Shown here piece by piece: positions 21,358 through 31,455 of a DNA stretch of 61,870 nucleotides. Under the pieces are notes generated by a model that worked only from the letters and a program-made list of their open reading frames with translations, ran no database searches and was not told the origin of the DNA. How positions within the stretch are numbered: position 1 is the first letter of the stretch; the number at the start of each line of letters is the position of its first letter. Source of the DNA: Cupriavidus sp. 2SB (GTDB lineage Bacteria > Pseudomonadota > Gammaproteobacteria > Burkholderiales > Burkholderiaceae); contig NZ_SCMX01000040.1 in assembly GCF_005503625.1 (NCBI RefSeq), positions 1 to 61,870 of the forward strand, read 5' to 3'. Position numbers and translations under genes: made by a program.

Positions 21358-22254
21358 ATGACCATCACGGAAACTTCGCGTTCCGAATTTATCACGCTGC
21401 GTGGGCTGCGCACGCACGTCCGCCACTGGGGACAACCCGGCGCGGCCAAACTCTTCATGCTGCATGGCTGGATGGATGTGGCGGCCTCGTTCCAGTTCCT
21501 GGTCGATGAACTCCAGCGCGACTGGCACGTCATTGCGATGGACTGGCGCGGGTTTGGCGAGACCGAATACCCCACGCGCCATCCCGGCACGCGGTCTTAC
21601 TGGTTCCCGGACTATGTGGCCGACCTCGAAGCGCTGCTCGACCACTATCAGCCGGAAGGGCAGGTGGATCTGGTGGGCCACAGCATGGGCGCCAACGTGG
21701 TTTGCATCTATGCCGGCGTGCGGCCAGAGCGGGTGCGCCGCGTGGTGGACCTGGAGGGTTTCGGACTCACGCGCACGCGTCCGGACCAGGCGCCAGGCCG
21801 CCTGGCGCGCTGGCTCGACGAACTGCGCGAGGCGCCGGTGCTGAAAACCTACGAGAGCCAGGCCGCGGTGGCCGCGCGGCTGCAGAAGACCAACCCACGA
21901 CTGCCCGACGACCGCGCCGCCTTTCTGGCCACGCACTGGTCGAGTCGTAACGATGAGGGCCGTTGGGAGATCCTTGGCGACGCCGCGCACAAGATGACCA
22001 ATCCCACGCTGTATCGGATCGACGAGATCATGGCCATCTGGGAAAAGGTCACAGCGCCGGTGCTGCACGTGGAAGCGCGAGACTCGGAGACGCTCAAGCA
22101 CATCGCCCACAAGCAGAGCATCGAGGAATTCAGGGAGCGCTTCCGCGCGTTCCCGGACTTCAGGGAGGTCATCGTGGAGGATGCAGGGCACATGCTGCAC
22201 CACGACCAGCCTAAGGTGGTGGCGGGGTTGATCGAGGGGTTTTTGGAGCCCTAG
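21358..22254 (+). CDS. Alpha/beta hydrolase (epoxide hydrolase/haloalkane dehalogenase-like)
   Basis: A 298-aa alpha/beta-hydrolase. FMLHGWMDVAASFQFLVDEL contains the HGW oxyanion motif, the nucleophile elbow is GHSMGAN and the catalytic His lies in EDAGHMLHHDQP. The ATG at 21358 follows GAGG; an alternative ATG at 21301 lies closer to the promoter. It is divergent from the acyl-CoA synthetase and may share its operator, so a role in lipid or ester catabolism is a guess. Confidence 0.85.
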   Translation: MTITETSRSEFITLRGLRTHVRHWGQPGAAKLFMLHGWMDVAASFQFLVDELQRDWHVIAMDWRGFGETEYPTRHPGTRSYWFPDYVADLEALLDHYQPEGQVDLVGHSMGANVVCIYAGVRPERVRRVVDLEGFGLTRTRPDQAPGRLARWLDELREAPVLKTYESQAAVAARLQKTNPRLPDDRAAFLATHWSSRNDEGRWEILGDAAHKMTNPTLYRIDEIMAIWEKVTAPVLHVEARDSETLKHIAHKQSIEEFRERFRAFPDFREVIVEDAGHMLHHDQPKVVAGLIEGFLEP

Positions 22255-22269
22255 TTTGCCGGCGGTTTT

Positions 22270-22394
22270 CTCCCCTCTCCCGCATGGCGGGAGAGGGGCG
22301 GGGGAGAGGGCCAGCATTTCAAATTGCGACAAGCTGGCAAGCAGAACCTCCGGCCCTCTCCCCCAACCCCTCTCCCGCGCGCGGGAGAGGGGAG
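22270..22394. repeat. REP/BIME-like composite repeat, intact copy
   Basis: Two hairpins with identical CCCCTCTCCCGC arms (22272-22298 and 22367-22392) face each other across a spacer containing CAAATTGCGA and CTGGCAAGCAGA. It separates the convergent alpha/beta hydrolase and ferredoxin-NADP reductase genes. The layout is the same as the copy inside comEC (101-226). Confidence 0.85.
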
Positions 22395-22411
22395 TTAGTT
22401 CCGCGAGGAGA

Positions 22412-23473
22412 TTACTGCGTCAACTTCGCCTTCAACCCCGGATTGTTGCTCGTATGCATATGCACTAGCGCCTTGTCGGGGAAGGCGTAGTGGTAAGCCT
22501 TACGCAGCGCCAGCGCGGCTTCATGGAACCCCGACAGGATCAGCTTCTGCTTGTTTGGATACACCGCAATATCCCCCGCCGCAAAGATGCCGCGACGCGA
22601 GGTTTCATAGGTTGTGGTGTTGTCGATATGGATGCGGCCCGCGTGCATGTCGAGATCCCAGTGGGCGATCGGACCAGGTTCGGATACCAGTCCATAGAGC
22701 GCCACGAGTTCGTCGGCGGCAATCGTCTGGTCGCCATCGCGCGACTTGATGCCCGCGCTCGCCAGCGCGCCTGCGTCATCGGTCTGCAGGCTGCCTAGCA
22801 TGCCGACTACGAAGTCCATCTCGCCAGCCGCTACCGATGCACGCATGGCGTTCACCGTGTGATCGGCTGCACGGAAACCCTCCCGACGGTGCAGCAGCGT
22901 CACGCGCGAGGCCACCTTGCGCAACGCCATGGCCCAGTCCAGCGCGGAATCGCCGCCACCGGCCACGATCACACGCTTGCCGGAGAAGCGCGAAACATCG
23001 CGCACGGCGTAATGCACGTGACGGTCTTCCAGCGCTGCGGCCTCGGGCAGCGAGACGCGCTGCGGCGCAAAAGCTCCGGCGCCGGCACAGATCAGCACCG
23101 CCGCCACGTCGAAGCGCTTGCCGGTATCCGTGGTCACCAGCAGGCGCGGGTGGCCGTCGGCGCCGGTGATGTCGGTCACGGATTCGGCGCGCTGGCCAAA
23201 GTGCATCGGAAAATCGAATGGCGCGCATTGCTCGAGCAACCGGTCCACCAGATCCTGTGCCAGGCAGCCTGGCACGGCGGGAATGTCGTAGATGGGCTTT
23301 TCAGGGTAGAGCTCGGTGCATTGACCGCCCGCGCGGTCCAGCACGTCGATCAGCTCGCAGCGCAGCCCCAGCACGCCGGCCTGGAAGGCCGCAAACAGGC
23401 CGACCGGCCCTGCACCGATGATCAGTACGTCGGTCTGGGTGGTGTCGGAAGTATCGGAGGAAGTGGCGGACAT
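22412..23473 (-). CDS. Ferredoxin/flavodoxin-NADP+ reductase, thioredoxin reductase-like
   Basis: A 353-aa flavoprotein of the TrxR-like ferredoxin-NADP+ reductase family. The FAD-binding motif is VLIIGAGPVGLFAAFQAG, the NADPH-binding motif VIVAGGGDSALDWAMAL, and the second FAD motif ends in IFAAGDIAVYPNKQKL. The redox-active C-x-x-C of true thioredoxin reductases is missing, which supports the FNR assignment. It is transcribed toward the repeat at 22270-22394. Confidence 0.9.
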   Translation of the reverse strand: MSATSSDTSDTTQTDVLIIGAGPVGLFAAFQAGVLGLRCELIDVLDRAGGQCTELYPEKPIYDIPAVPGCLAQDLVDRLLEQCAPFDFPMHFGQRAESVTDITGADGHPRLLVTTDTGKRFDVAAVLICAGAGAFAPQRVSLPEAAALEDRHVHYAVRDVSRFSGKRVIVAGGGDSALDWAMALRKVASRVTLLHRREGFRAADHTVNAMRASVAAGEMDFVVGMLGSLQTDDAGALASAGIKSRDGDQTIAADELVALYGLVSEPGPIAHWDLDMHAGRIHIDNTTTYETSRRGIFAAGDIAVYPNKQKLILSGFHEAALALRKAYHYAFPDKALVHMHTSNNPGLKAKLTQ

Positions 23474-23582
23474 GGCAGAGGCAGGGCAGAGCGAAACAGG
23501 CGCCCATCATACCTCGCGCTAGTTCGCCATCCGTACAACGCCACCGCTAGCGACAGGGCCAAAAACCCCTGCCGGGAGTAGA

Positions 23583-24437
23583 ATGATCGCCATGCAAAAC
23601 CCCCACGCCATCAACGCCGATCTGCACTGCCACTCCACCGTGTCCGACGGGATGCTCGCGCCCGCCGAGGTGGCCGCACGGGCGCACGCAGGCGGAGTGG
23701 CCTTCTGGGCGTTGACCGACCATGACGAAGTGGGCGGCCAGACCGAGGCGCGCGCCGCCGCCGAGGCACTCGGCATGCGCTATGTGCCCGGCGTCGAGAT
23801 CTCGGTCACGTGGGCCGGGCAAACCGTGCATATCGTGGGCCTGCAGATCGACCCGTTCCATCCGGAACTGATTGACGGGCTGGCGCGCACGCGCGATGGC
23901 CGTGCGCGCCGTGCGCAGGATATCGGTGAGGCGCTGGCGAAGATCGGCATTGCCGACGCCTACCAGGGCGCCCTGCGCCATGTCGGTAACCCTGACCTGA
24001 TTTCGCGCACCCACTTTGCGCGCTGGCTGGTAGACGAAGGCTACTGCAAGACCATCAGCGATGTGTTCAGCGAATATCTCTCGGAAGGCCGGCCGGGCTT
24101 CGTGCCGCACCGCTGGTCCACGCTCGCCGAGGCAATCGGCTGGATTCGCGCATCGGGCGGCATTCCGGTCATGGCGCATCCGGGCCGCTACAACTACACC
24201 GATACCCAGCACGACGCGCTATTCGATGAGTTCACGCAACTGGGTGGCCGCGCCGTGGAGGTGGTCACCGGCAGCCATACACCGGACCAGTACCGGCGGT
24301 ATGTCGACGTGGCGCGGCACTACGGGCTGATGGCCTCGCGCGGCAGCGATTTCCACGGACCCGGCGAGGGCCGCGTGGAACTTGGGACGCTGCCGCCGCT
24401 GCCCTCGACCGTCACGCCGATCTGGCACAACTGGTAA
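23583..24437 (+). CDS. PHP-domain phosphoesterase (RNase AM / nucleoside bisphosphate phosphatase type)
   Basis: A 284-aa PHP-domain metal-dependent phosphoesterase of the YciV/RNase AM family, which removes 3'-phosphates from nucleoside 3',5'-bisphosphates or degrades RNA 5' to 3'. Metal ligands are seen in DLHCHSTVSDG, LTDHDEVGG, GVEISVTW, MAHPGRYN and RGSDFHGPGEG. GGGAG lies just before the ATG. The next gene, a YciO homologue, starts 43 bp later, as it does in many proteobacteria. Confidence 0.92.
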   Translation: MIAMQNPHAINADLHCHSTVSDGMLAPAEVAARAHAGGVAFWALTDHDEVGGQTEARAAAEALGMRYVPGVEISVTWAGQTVHIVGLQIDPFHPELIDGLARTRDGRARRAQDIGEALAKIGIADAYQGALRHVGNPDLISRTHFARWLVDEGYCKTISDVFSEYLSEGRPGFVPHRWSTLAEAIGWIRASGGIPVMAHPGRYNYTDTQHDALFDEFTQLGGRAVEVVTGSHTPDQYRRYVDVARHYGLMASRGSDFHGPGEGRVELGTLPPLPSTVTPIWHNW

Positions 24438-24480
24438 GCCATCCAACGCATCCAACGTACGCTGGGGATTTCCGCGCTTC

Positions 24481-25116
24481 ATGTCACAGTTCTTCGAGAT
24501 CCATCCCGACAACCCGCAGTCGCGCCTGATCAAGCAGGCTGCGCAGATCGTGCGCCAGGGCGGCCTGATCGCGCTGCCCACGGACTCCAGCTACGCGCTG
24601 GCTTGCCCGCTTGACGACAAGGCAGCCGTGGAGCGCCTGCGCCGGCTGCGCGGTATTGACGACCGGCATCATCTGACGTTGATGTGCAGCGATCTGTCGG
24701 AACTCGGCAACTTTGCGCGGGTCGATAACCGGCAGTACCGCTGGATCAAGGGTGCTACGCCGGGGCCCTACGTGTTCATCCTCGAAGCCACCAAGGAAGT
24801 GCCGCGACGGTTATCGCATCCCGCGCGCAAGACAATCGGCGTGCGGGTGCCGGACCAAGCGATTCCGCTGGCGCTGCTGGCGGAGTTGGGTCAGCCACTG
24901 ATTTCGGCGACGCTGCAGGTTCCGGGGGACGAGGCGCCCATGAACGATCCGGCCGAGATCCGGGCACGGCTCGAAAGGCAGCTCGATCTGGTGATCGACG
25001 GCGGCGCAGCGCCGGCGCAGCCCACCACCGTGATCGACCTGACCGGTGGTGAGCCCGAGCTGATCCGCGCCGGACGGGGCGATATCGAGCGTTTTGGTCT
25101 GGATGCCGCCGTTTGA
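24481..25116 (+). CDS. yciO: YciO-type Sua5/YrdC-family protein (threonylcarbamoyl-AMP synthase-like)
   Basis: A 211-aa protein of the Sua5/YrdC/YciO family, which makes threonylcarbamoyl-AMP for the t6A modification of tRNA; YciO members have weak or uncertain activity. Recognisable parts are GGLIALPTDSSYALAC, KGATPGPYVFIL and PLISATLQVPGD. The longer frame from 24382 overlaps the upstream gene and was not used. Confidence 0.9.
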   Translation: MSQFFEIHPDNPQSRLIKQAAQIVRQGGLIALPTDSSYALACPLDDKAAVERLRRLRGIDDRHHLTLMCSDLSELGNFARVDNRQYRWIKGATPGPYVFILEATKEVPRRLSHPARKTIGVRVPDQAIPLALLAELGQPLISATLQVPGDEAPMNDPAEIRARLERQLDLVIDGGAAPAQPTTVIDLTGGEPELIRAGRGDIERFGLDAAV

Positions 25117-25222
25117 AAGGGCGCCCATGCGGCGCTGATCCATCCCGTTATTTGATACATACCGCACAATGCGCCGACACGGCCGGCAGTTATGCTGGTC
25201 ACCAGCCCTCTAGAATGACCTG

Positions 25223-25888
25223 ATGGATTCCTCGATCGTCCAGACCATTGCGGTCTATGCCCTGCCGGTGTTGCTGGCCATCACGCTCCATGAGGCCGCC
25301 CATGGTTTCGTGGCGAAATACTTCGGCGACGACACGGCCTGGCTGCTGGGCCGCGTGAGCCTGAATCCGATTCGCCATATCGATCCGATCGGCACGGTGG
25401 CCGTTCCGCTACTGCTGTATGTGCTCACGGCCGGCCAGTTCGTGTTCGGCTTTGCCAAGCCCGTGCCGGTGGTGTTCAGCCACCTGCGCAATCCGCGCTG
25501 GCATGGCATGTGGGTAGCGCTGGCGGGTCCGGCCAGCAATATCATCCAGGCGTTCCTGTGGGCGCTGGTTGCCCTGGCGCTGGCGGTGGGTCATGTGCAG
25601 GAGCCGTTCTGGAGCCAGATGGCGCGCGCCGGCATCATCGTCAATACGGTAGTGGCCGCGTTCAATCTGTTTCCGATTCCCCCGCTCGACGGCGGCCGGG
25701 TGTTGACCGCCTTCCTGCCGCGCCGCGCCGCCGAAGCCGTGGGCAAGGTCGAGCCATACGGTATTTTCATCGTGCTGGCGCTGGTGGCGGCCGGAGTGAT
25801 CACGCAGATCTGGATGCAGCCCGTGATGACCGTGCTGCTGTCGATGGTCGAGCTGATGCTGAAACCCGTGCTGATGGTTCTTCAGTAA
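25223..25888 (+). CDS. Site-2 protease family (M50) membrane metalloprotease
   Basis: A 221-aa integral membrane protein with several hydrophobic helices. The zinc motif HEAAHG lies in the first membrane segment and the third ligand is in FPIPPLDGGRV, the pattern of small site-2 proteases. The function of this short PDZ-less type is unknown. Confidence 0.9.
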   Translation: MDSSIVQTIAVYALPVLLAITLHEAAHGFVAKYFGDDTAWLLGRVSLNPIRHIDPIGTVAVPLLLYVLTAGQFVFGFAKPVPVVFSHLRNPRWHGMWVALAGPASNIIQAFLWALVALALAVGHVQEPFWSQMARAGIIVNTVVAAFNLFPIPPLDGGRVLTAFLPRRAAEAVGKVEPYGIFIVLALVAAGVITQIWMQPVMTVLLSMVELMLKPVLMVLQ

Positions 25889-25931
25889 CGCCGCCGCCTT
25901 CTCGACAGTCGAATTTCCCCGGTTTGTCCCC

Positions 25932-26516
25932 ATGACGCTCCTGCATCCCACGCCTGTCCCACCCACCGTGCCCTCACCGTGGCTGGTCCGCTGGACCCAC
26001 CTGATCCAGCCGGGCGGCCGGGTGCTTGACCTGGCCTGCGGCAACGGCCGGCACGCGTCCTGGTTGGCGGAACAGGGTTTCCGCGTGCTGGCTGTGGACC
26101 GCGATGCCGAAGCGATCGCCCGCCTGCCTGCATCCGTGCAAGGGCGGGTGGCGGACCTCGAACTGGGTAGCTGGCCGCTGGCGGATGCGGGTACTTTCGA
26201 TGCCATCGTCGTCACGAACTATCTGCACAGGCCGCTCTGGGCACACCTGCTCGATGCGCTGGCGCCGCGCGGCGTGCTGATCTATGAAACCTTCGCCGCC
26301 GGCAACGAGACGATTGGCAAACCCTCCCGGCCCGAGTTCCTGCTGAAGCCGGGCGAATTGCTCGATGTGACGCATGGGCGGCTGCGCGTCGTGGGTTTCG
26401 AGGACGGTCTGGTGGAGTCGCCGAAACTGGCCTTCGTGCAGCGGATTTGTGCGGTTTCCGAGGCCGGCGACGCTTCTGGCGCGGCGGCGCCGCCACGCTA
26501 CAGACTGCCCGGGTGA
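25932..26516 (+). CDS. Class I SAM-dependent methyltransferase
   Basis: A 194-aa Rossmann-fold methyltransferase with motif I VLDLACGNGRHASWLA and the acidic ribose-binding residue in VLAVDRDAEA. It resembles the TehB-like group, but the substrate is not evident. It starts 43 bp after the site-2 protease gene and may share its transcript. Confidence 0.85.
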   Translation: MTLLHPTPVPPTVPSPWLVRWTHLIQPGGRVLDLACGNGRHASWLAEQGFRVLAVDRDAEAIARLPASVQGRVADLELGSWPLADAGTFDAIVVTNYLHRPLWAHLLDALAPRGVLIYETFAAGNETIGKPSRPEFLLKPGELLDVTHGRLRVVGFEDGLVESPKLAFVQRICAVSEAGDASGAAAPPRYRLPG

Positions 26517-26653
26517 CGCGCCCGCGCGCCCCTTGTGCCGCTGGCCGGACCAGCGGTTACGCGTGCTCACGTTTTCCCTCATCGTCGGGGGTCCGGAGCG
26601 CCTGACGGTTCCGGTACAATCCCGGTTGTTTCGAATTTCCGATTCCTTGAGCT

Positions 26654-27538
<885 letters not shown>

Positions 27539-27596
27539 GATTCGCCGGCTGAACGTTCGGCTATTCGCCGATTCTTGAAACCAGGATTACGTGTCA

Positions 27597-28844
27597 ATGA
27601 AACAGAAGCTTAACCGTCGCGGCGCGACGCAAGTCCGCCGTGTCGCCGTGGTTGCGCCCGTGCTGGCCCTGACCCTGTTGGCCGCTGGCTGCAGCAGCAT
27701 CAACGAGGCCATGCAGCCCGACAAGATCGACTACAAGTCCCAGGGCAAGAAGACCGCATCGCTGGACATTCCGCCGGACCTGACCAAGCTGGATGGCGAC
27801 CGCCGCTACACGGTGCCTGACGCTGCGGGCACGTCCACGCTGTCGAACTACCAGCAGGCCACCAAGACTCGCGAAGCCGAACCCGGCGCCAACGTGCTGC
27901 CGAACGCCCAGGGCATCCGCATGGAGCGCGACGGCAATCAGCGCTGGCTCGTGGTCAGCAACGGCATGCGTGCCGATCAGCTGTGGGAGTCGCTGCGCGG
28001 CTTCTGGCAGGAAAACGGCTTCCTGCTGACGCAGGATTCGCCGCAGACCGGCATCATGGAAACGGATTGGGCGGAGAACCGCGCCAAGATTCCGCAGGAC
28101 ATCATCCGCAACACCATCGGCAAGGTGTTCGACGGCCTGTACTCGACGTCTGAGCGCGACAAGTTCCGCACGCGCGTCGAGCGTGCCCAGAACGGCCAGC
28201 TCGAAGTGTTCATCAGCCACCGCGGTGCGCAGGAGCAACTGACGGGCGTAGACAAGTCGTCGACCGTCTGGACGCCGCGTCCGGCAGATCCGGAACTGGA
28301 AGCCGAATTCCTCTCGCGTCTGGCCCAGCGCCTCGGCGTGCAGAAGGAGCAGGCCAACCTGATGGCCAAGAATCCGACCCCGGTGGGCAACGCAGCAGCC
28401 GCTGCGCCGGCACCGTCGGGCGCAGCGACCGGCATTGCCGCCAGCGCTGCTACGGGCGCTGCGGCCAGCCAGGGCGACGGCAAGTCGTTCCTGTCGCAGG
28501 TCAATGGCGCTCCGGCGCTGCAACTGCCGGAGCCGTTCGATCGCGCCTGGCGTTCGGTGGGTCTTTCGCTCGACCGCGTGAACTTCACAGTGGAAGACCG
28601 CGACCGTGCGCAGGGCCTGTACTACGTGCGCTACGTGGACCCGAAGCAGGCTGTGGATGATCGTGGCTTCCTCTCGAAGATCTTCACCAAGGCCAACGAT
28701 GGCAAGACCGCGAAGAAGTATCGCGTGTCGCTGAAGGGCAGCGGTACGGGCACCACGGTGACTGTGCAGAACGATGCCGGCCAGCCGGAGAACACCGAGA
28801 TCGGCAAGCGGATTCTGTCGCTGCTCGACGAACAGCTGCACTGA
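27597..28844 (+). CDS. bamC: Outer membrane protein assembly factor BamC (NlpB/DapX) lipoprotein
   Basis: BamC is a lipoprotein subunit of the BAM complex that inserts beta-barrel proteins into the outer membrane. The 415-aa protein starts with a basic signal peptide and the lipobox LAAGC. The unstructured N-terminal segment [19 protein letters not shown], which contacts BamD in E. coli, is clearly present. Two helix-grip domains are separated by an Ala/Pro/Gly-rich linker. The ATG at 27597 was preferred over the GTG six bases upstream. Confidence 0.92.
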   Translation: MKQKLNRRGATQVRRVAVVAPVLALTLLAAGCSSINEAMQPDKIDYKSQGKKTASLDIPPDLTKLDGDRRYTVPDAAGTSTLSNYQQATKTREAEPGANVLPNAQGIRMERDGNQRWLVVSNGMRADQLWESLRGFWQENGFLLTQDSPQTGIMETDWAENRAKIPQDIIRNTIGKVFDGLYSTSERDKFRTRVERAQNGQLEVFISHRGAQEQLTGVDKSSTVWTPRPADPELEAEFLSRLAQRLGVQKEQANLMAKNPTPVGNAAAAAPAPSGAATGIAASAATGAAASQGDGKSFLSQVNGAPALQLPEPFDRAWRSVGLSLDRVNFTVEDRDRAQGLYYVRYVDPKQAVDDRGFLSKIFTKANDGKTAKKYRVSLKGSGTGTTVTVQNDAGQPENTEIGKRILSLLDEQLH

Positions 28845-28917
28845 TGACCGTAGTTTGTATTGGTTCGATGCCGACGGCGCCCGCCGTCGGGCATCTTCCC
28901 CAGCGAGCGCATCGATG

Positions 28918-29703
28918 ATGCGCTTTGCTTTTTTGGGGAGCGGCAGCGACGGCAACTCCCTGCTGATAGAAGCCACGGAAGGCACTGCGGTCACGCGGGT
29001 GCTGCTCGATTGCGGTTTTGGCATCAAGGAGACTGCGCGGCGGCTGGAGCGGTTGGGCGTCACGCCGGATCAGCTCGACGCGGTGCTCGTCACGCATGAG
29101 CATGGCGACCATGTCGGCTCGGCGTACGCGTTCGCAGCCCGTCACAAATTGCCCGTGCATACGAGCCATGGGACTTGGCTGGCGACCTCGCACATGCGAG
29201 GCGCCGACGCGGCGGATGTCCGGGTGTGTTGCGCCGACCACGCGTTCTCCGTCGGCGGCTTGCAGATCCACCCCTATACAGTGCCGCACGATGCGCGCGA
29301 GCCATTGCAATTTGTACTTACCGATGGCCAGGTGCGACTGGGTGTGCTCACCGATGCGGGCATGGAGACGCCGTATGTGACGGCGCGGCTGGCGGGCGTT
29401 CATGCACTCGTCCTGGAGTGCAATCATGACCGTGAAATGTTGCGCAATTCGGTCTATCCGTACTCGCTGAAGCGTCGCATCGGCGGCGATTTCGGCCATC
29501 TGGCGAATGACATCGCTGCCAGCATTCTGTCCCAGGTCAACCATCCACAGCTCTCAGGCGTGGTGGCGGCCCATTTGAGCAAGCAGAACAACACGCGAGA
29601 ACTGGTGGGGGATGCGCTCGCTGGGGTGCTGGGTGTCCTGGCTCAGGACATTCTCATCGCGGATCAGGACGAGGGGTTGGGCTGGCAGTCCGTGCGGTCA
29701 TAA
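28918..29703 (+). CDS. MBL-fold metallo-hydrolase (YycJ/WalJ-like)
   Basis: A 261-aa metallo-beta-lactamase-fold protein beginning MRFAFLGSGSDGNSLLIEA, typical of the YycJ-like group. The metal motif is VTHEHGDHVGS and later ligands lie in LTDAGM and LECNHD. These proteins are predicted nucleases or phosphodiesterases of unknown physiological role. Two adjacent ATG codons (28915 and 28918) are possible starts. The dapA-bamC-MBL order is common in Burkholderiaceae. Confidence 0.9.
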   Translation: MRFAFLGSGSDGNSLLIEATEGTAVTRVLLDCGFGIKETARRLERLGVTPDQLDAVLVTHEHGDHVGSAYAFAARHKLPVHTSHGTWLATSHMRGADAADVRVCCADHAFSVGGLQIHPYTVPHDAREPLQFVLTDGQVRLGVLTDAGMETPYVTARLAGVHALVLECNHDREMLRNSVYPYSLKRRIGGDFGHLANDIAASILSQVNHPQLSGVVAAHLSKQNNTRELVGDALAGVLGVLAQDILIADQDEGLGWQSVRS

Positions 29704-29754
29704 TCCTGCAGTCGGCAACCTTGTATTTGGTGGGGTTCCGACATAATCCGGAAA

Positions 29755-29785
29755 TAAAAAAGCCGACCCGAAGGTCGGCTTTTTT
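29755..29785. terminator. Bidirectional rho-independent terminator
   Basis: An 8-bp stem (AGCCGACC/GGTCGGCT) with a CGAA tetraloop is flanked by A-rich and T-rich tracts on both sides. It can end both the MBL gene from the left and the small lipoprotein gene from the right. Confidence 0.92.
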
Positions 29786-29800
29786 ATCGGAAGAATCCGA

Positions 29801-30037
29801 TTACTGCTTGGCAGCCGGAGCCGAAGCGTCAGCAGCCGGGGCCGAGGCGTCAGCGGCCGGGGCCGATGCGTCAGCAGCCGGAGCAGCGGCCGGAGCCGAT
29901 GCGTCAGCAGCCGGAGCGGCAGCAGCCGGAGCCGAAGCTGCCGTGTCAGCGGCCGGAGCAGCTGCTTCTTCCTTCTTGCCGCAGGCGGCCAGAGCAACTG
30001 CAGCCAGCAGGGATGCGATCAGGAGAGACTTCTTCAT
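29801..30037 (-). CDS. Small Ala/Pro-rich repeat lipoprotein
   Basis: A 78-aa lipoprotein with signal peptide MKKSLLIASLLAAVALAAC and lipobox LAAC. The mature part is GKKEEAAAP followed by repeats of ADASAPA, encoded by near-identical tandem DNA units at about 29815-29935. The repeat number may vary between strains by slippage. Similar short lysis-protein-like or entericidin-like lipoproteins exist, but I cannot assign a function. An 18-bp palindrome lies 43 bp upstream. Confidence 0.8.
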   Translation of the reverse strand: MKKSLLIASLLAAVALAACGKKEEAAAPAADTAASAPAAAAPAADASAPAAAPAADASAPAADASAPAADASAPAAKQ

Positions 30038-30079
30038 TGTTCGTCCTTTAACTTTTAATAAAACGAAAACAGGCGATGA

Positions 30080-30097
30080 ATAATTACCGGTAATTAT
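30080..30097. promoter_or_regulatory. 18-bp perfect palindrome upstream of the small lipoprotein gene
   Basis: ATAATTACCGGTAATTAT is a perfect, AT-rich 18-bp palindrome in an otherwise GC-rich region, 43 bp upstream of the lipoprotein start. Operator function is likely, but the regulator is unknown. Confidence 0.55.
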
Positions 30098-30235
30098 CGC
30101 TCTTGTACTGCAAATATAGGCTCTCCCGGGTGCCGACCGTGCAGTGGTCCACAGTACTAGCCAGCGGGCGATTATATCCGCGTTTCCCCGGCTTGTGTAT
30201 AGCCGAAATCTTCTGGTTCGCCCTGTTACGCATTA

Positions 30236-31444
30236 TTACACCGAAGGAGGTGCCAATTGCAGCCAACCTTCCATGGTCCAGTCATGAAATGTGTCCATCA
30301 GGTCCGGCAGTGAAGCACATGCGTTGACTTCCTTTGCGGTCAGTTGACGATTGTCCGCCAGACGTTGCAGCCACATCGCAAGCGTCGGCGGCGGCTCGTA
30401 GGCTTCACCGTTGAGGAAAAAGCTCGTGCGGTCGTAGAGCGCAATCGTACCGGGAGCAAGGACCACGCCATGCGCCTTGGCCAGCTTCATGTACTGTTTC
30501 AACGTGATCTCTTCGACCTCGTTGAACTGCACCGACGCCTTGGGCTCGGAGAGGTGGCTGCCCAGGAACTCGGAGACCAGGGCGGCGTTCCAGCGTAGTG
30601 CCTGTAGCCGCTCCGTCACGGCGCGGGCCAGCCCGGCCGGGAGCTTTGCCGGGGTCGATGTGGCCTTTTCGCCTGCGTCGGCATAGCGGCCATCGAGCCC
30701 TTCGTTGGTTTCCACGGTCTCGGACAACCAGGCCAGAAAGTGCCCGGCGAGTTCACGGTAGGTGGGGGCGCGGAAGCCGATGGATGCGGTCATGCACTCG
30801 CCTTCGGCCACGCCGTCATGCGCATACTGCGGCGGCAGGTAGAGCATGTCGCCTGGCTCCAGGACCCATTCCTCTTCGGCGGTAAAGTCGGCGAGGATCT
30901 TGAGCGGCATGTCGGGGATCAGGTCGAGCTTCGTCTGTGACGAAATCCGCCAGCGGCGCCGGCCCGATACCTGCAGCAGGAACACGTCATAGGAATCGAA
31001 GTGCGGTCCCACGCCACCGCCATCGGTCGCGTAACTGATCATCACGTCATCGAGCCGTGCATCGGGCGCGAAGCGGAACTGGCTCATCAGGTCTGCCGCG
31101 GCCTGGTTGTGCAGGTTCACGCCCTGGACCAGGAGGGACCACTTGCCAGTCTTTCGTGACGGCAGGTTGTCCTCCGAGAAGGGTCCATGTTCGAGCTTCC
31201 AGCGGTTGCGAAAGTACGACACCAACCGCGATTCCACATCGTCGCGGTCCGCCAGTTCCAAAAGCGCTTCGCGCGACACTGGGGGCACGATTCCAGGCAC
31301 GGCCTGTCGAATCAGCAACGGTTTGCGGTGCCAGACGTCACGCATGAATGCCGCGGGTGTCATGCCCCCGAGCAGCGTGAGCGGCGCGTCAGGATCAATG
31401 GGTCCCGCAGGCAGGGCCTGCGCGTATAATGCGGAATCGCTCAT
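30236..31444 (-). CDS. roxA: JmjC/cupin ribosomal protein hydroxylase (RoxA/YcfD family)
   Basis: A 402-aa Fe(II)/2-oxoglutarate oxygenase of the YcfD family, which hydroxylates an arginine of ribosomal protein L16 in E. coli. The cupin core shows GGGVGPHFDSYDVFLLQVSG with the His-x-Asp iron ligands, the RRRWR stretch, LEPGDMLYLPPQYAHDG with the distal His, and SIGFRAPTYREL. A C-terminal winged-helix region follows. The start is only 12 bp from the divergent slyD start. No clear ribosome-binding site precedes its ATG. Confidence 0.93.
   Translation of the reverse strand: MSDSALYAQALPAGPIDPDAPLTLLGGMTPAAFMRDVWHRKPLLIRQAVPGIVPPVSREALLELADRDDVESRLVSYFRNRWKLEHGPFSEDNLPSRKTGKWSLLVQGVNLHNQAAADLMSQFRFAPDARLDDVMISYATDGGGVGPHFDSYDVFLLQVSGRRRWRISSQTKLDLIPDMPLKILADFTAEEEWVLEPGDMLYLPPQYAHDGVAEGECMTASIGFRAPTYRELAGHFLAWLSETVETNEGLDGRYADAGEKATSTPAKLPAGLARAVTERLQALRWNAALVSEFLGSHLSEPKASVQFNEVEEITLKQYMKLAKAHGVVLAPGTIALYDRTSFFLNGEAYEPPPTLAMWLQRLADNRQLTAKEVNACASLPDLMDTFHDWTMEGWLQLAPPSV
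31425..31430 (+). promoter_or_regulatory. slyD promoter -10 box inside the roxA 5' coding region
   Basis: A perfect TATAAT lies 26 bp before the slyD TTG codon and within the first codons of the divergent roxA. Transcription from it would start near 31437. This excludes the ATG at 31429 as the slyD start. Confidence 0.6.
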
Positions 31445-31455
31445 GGAGTCAAGAA

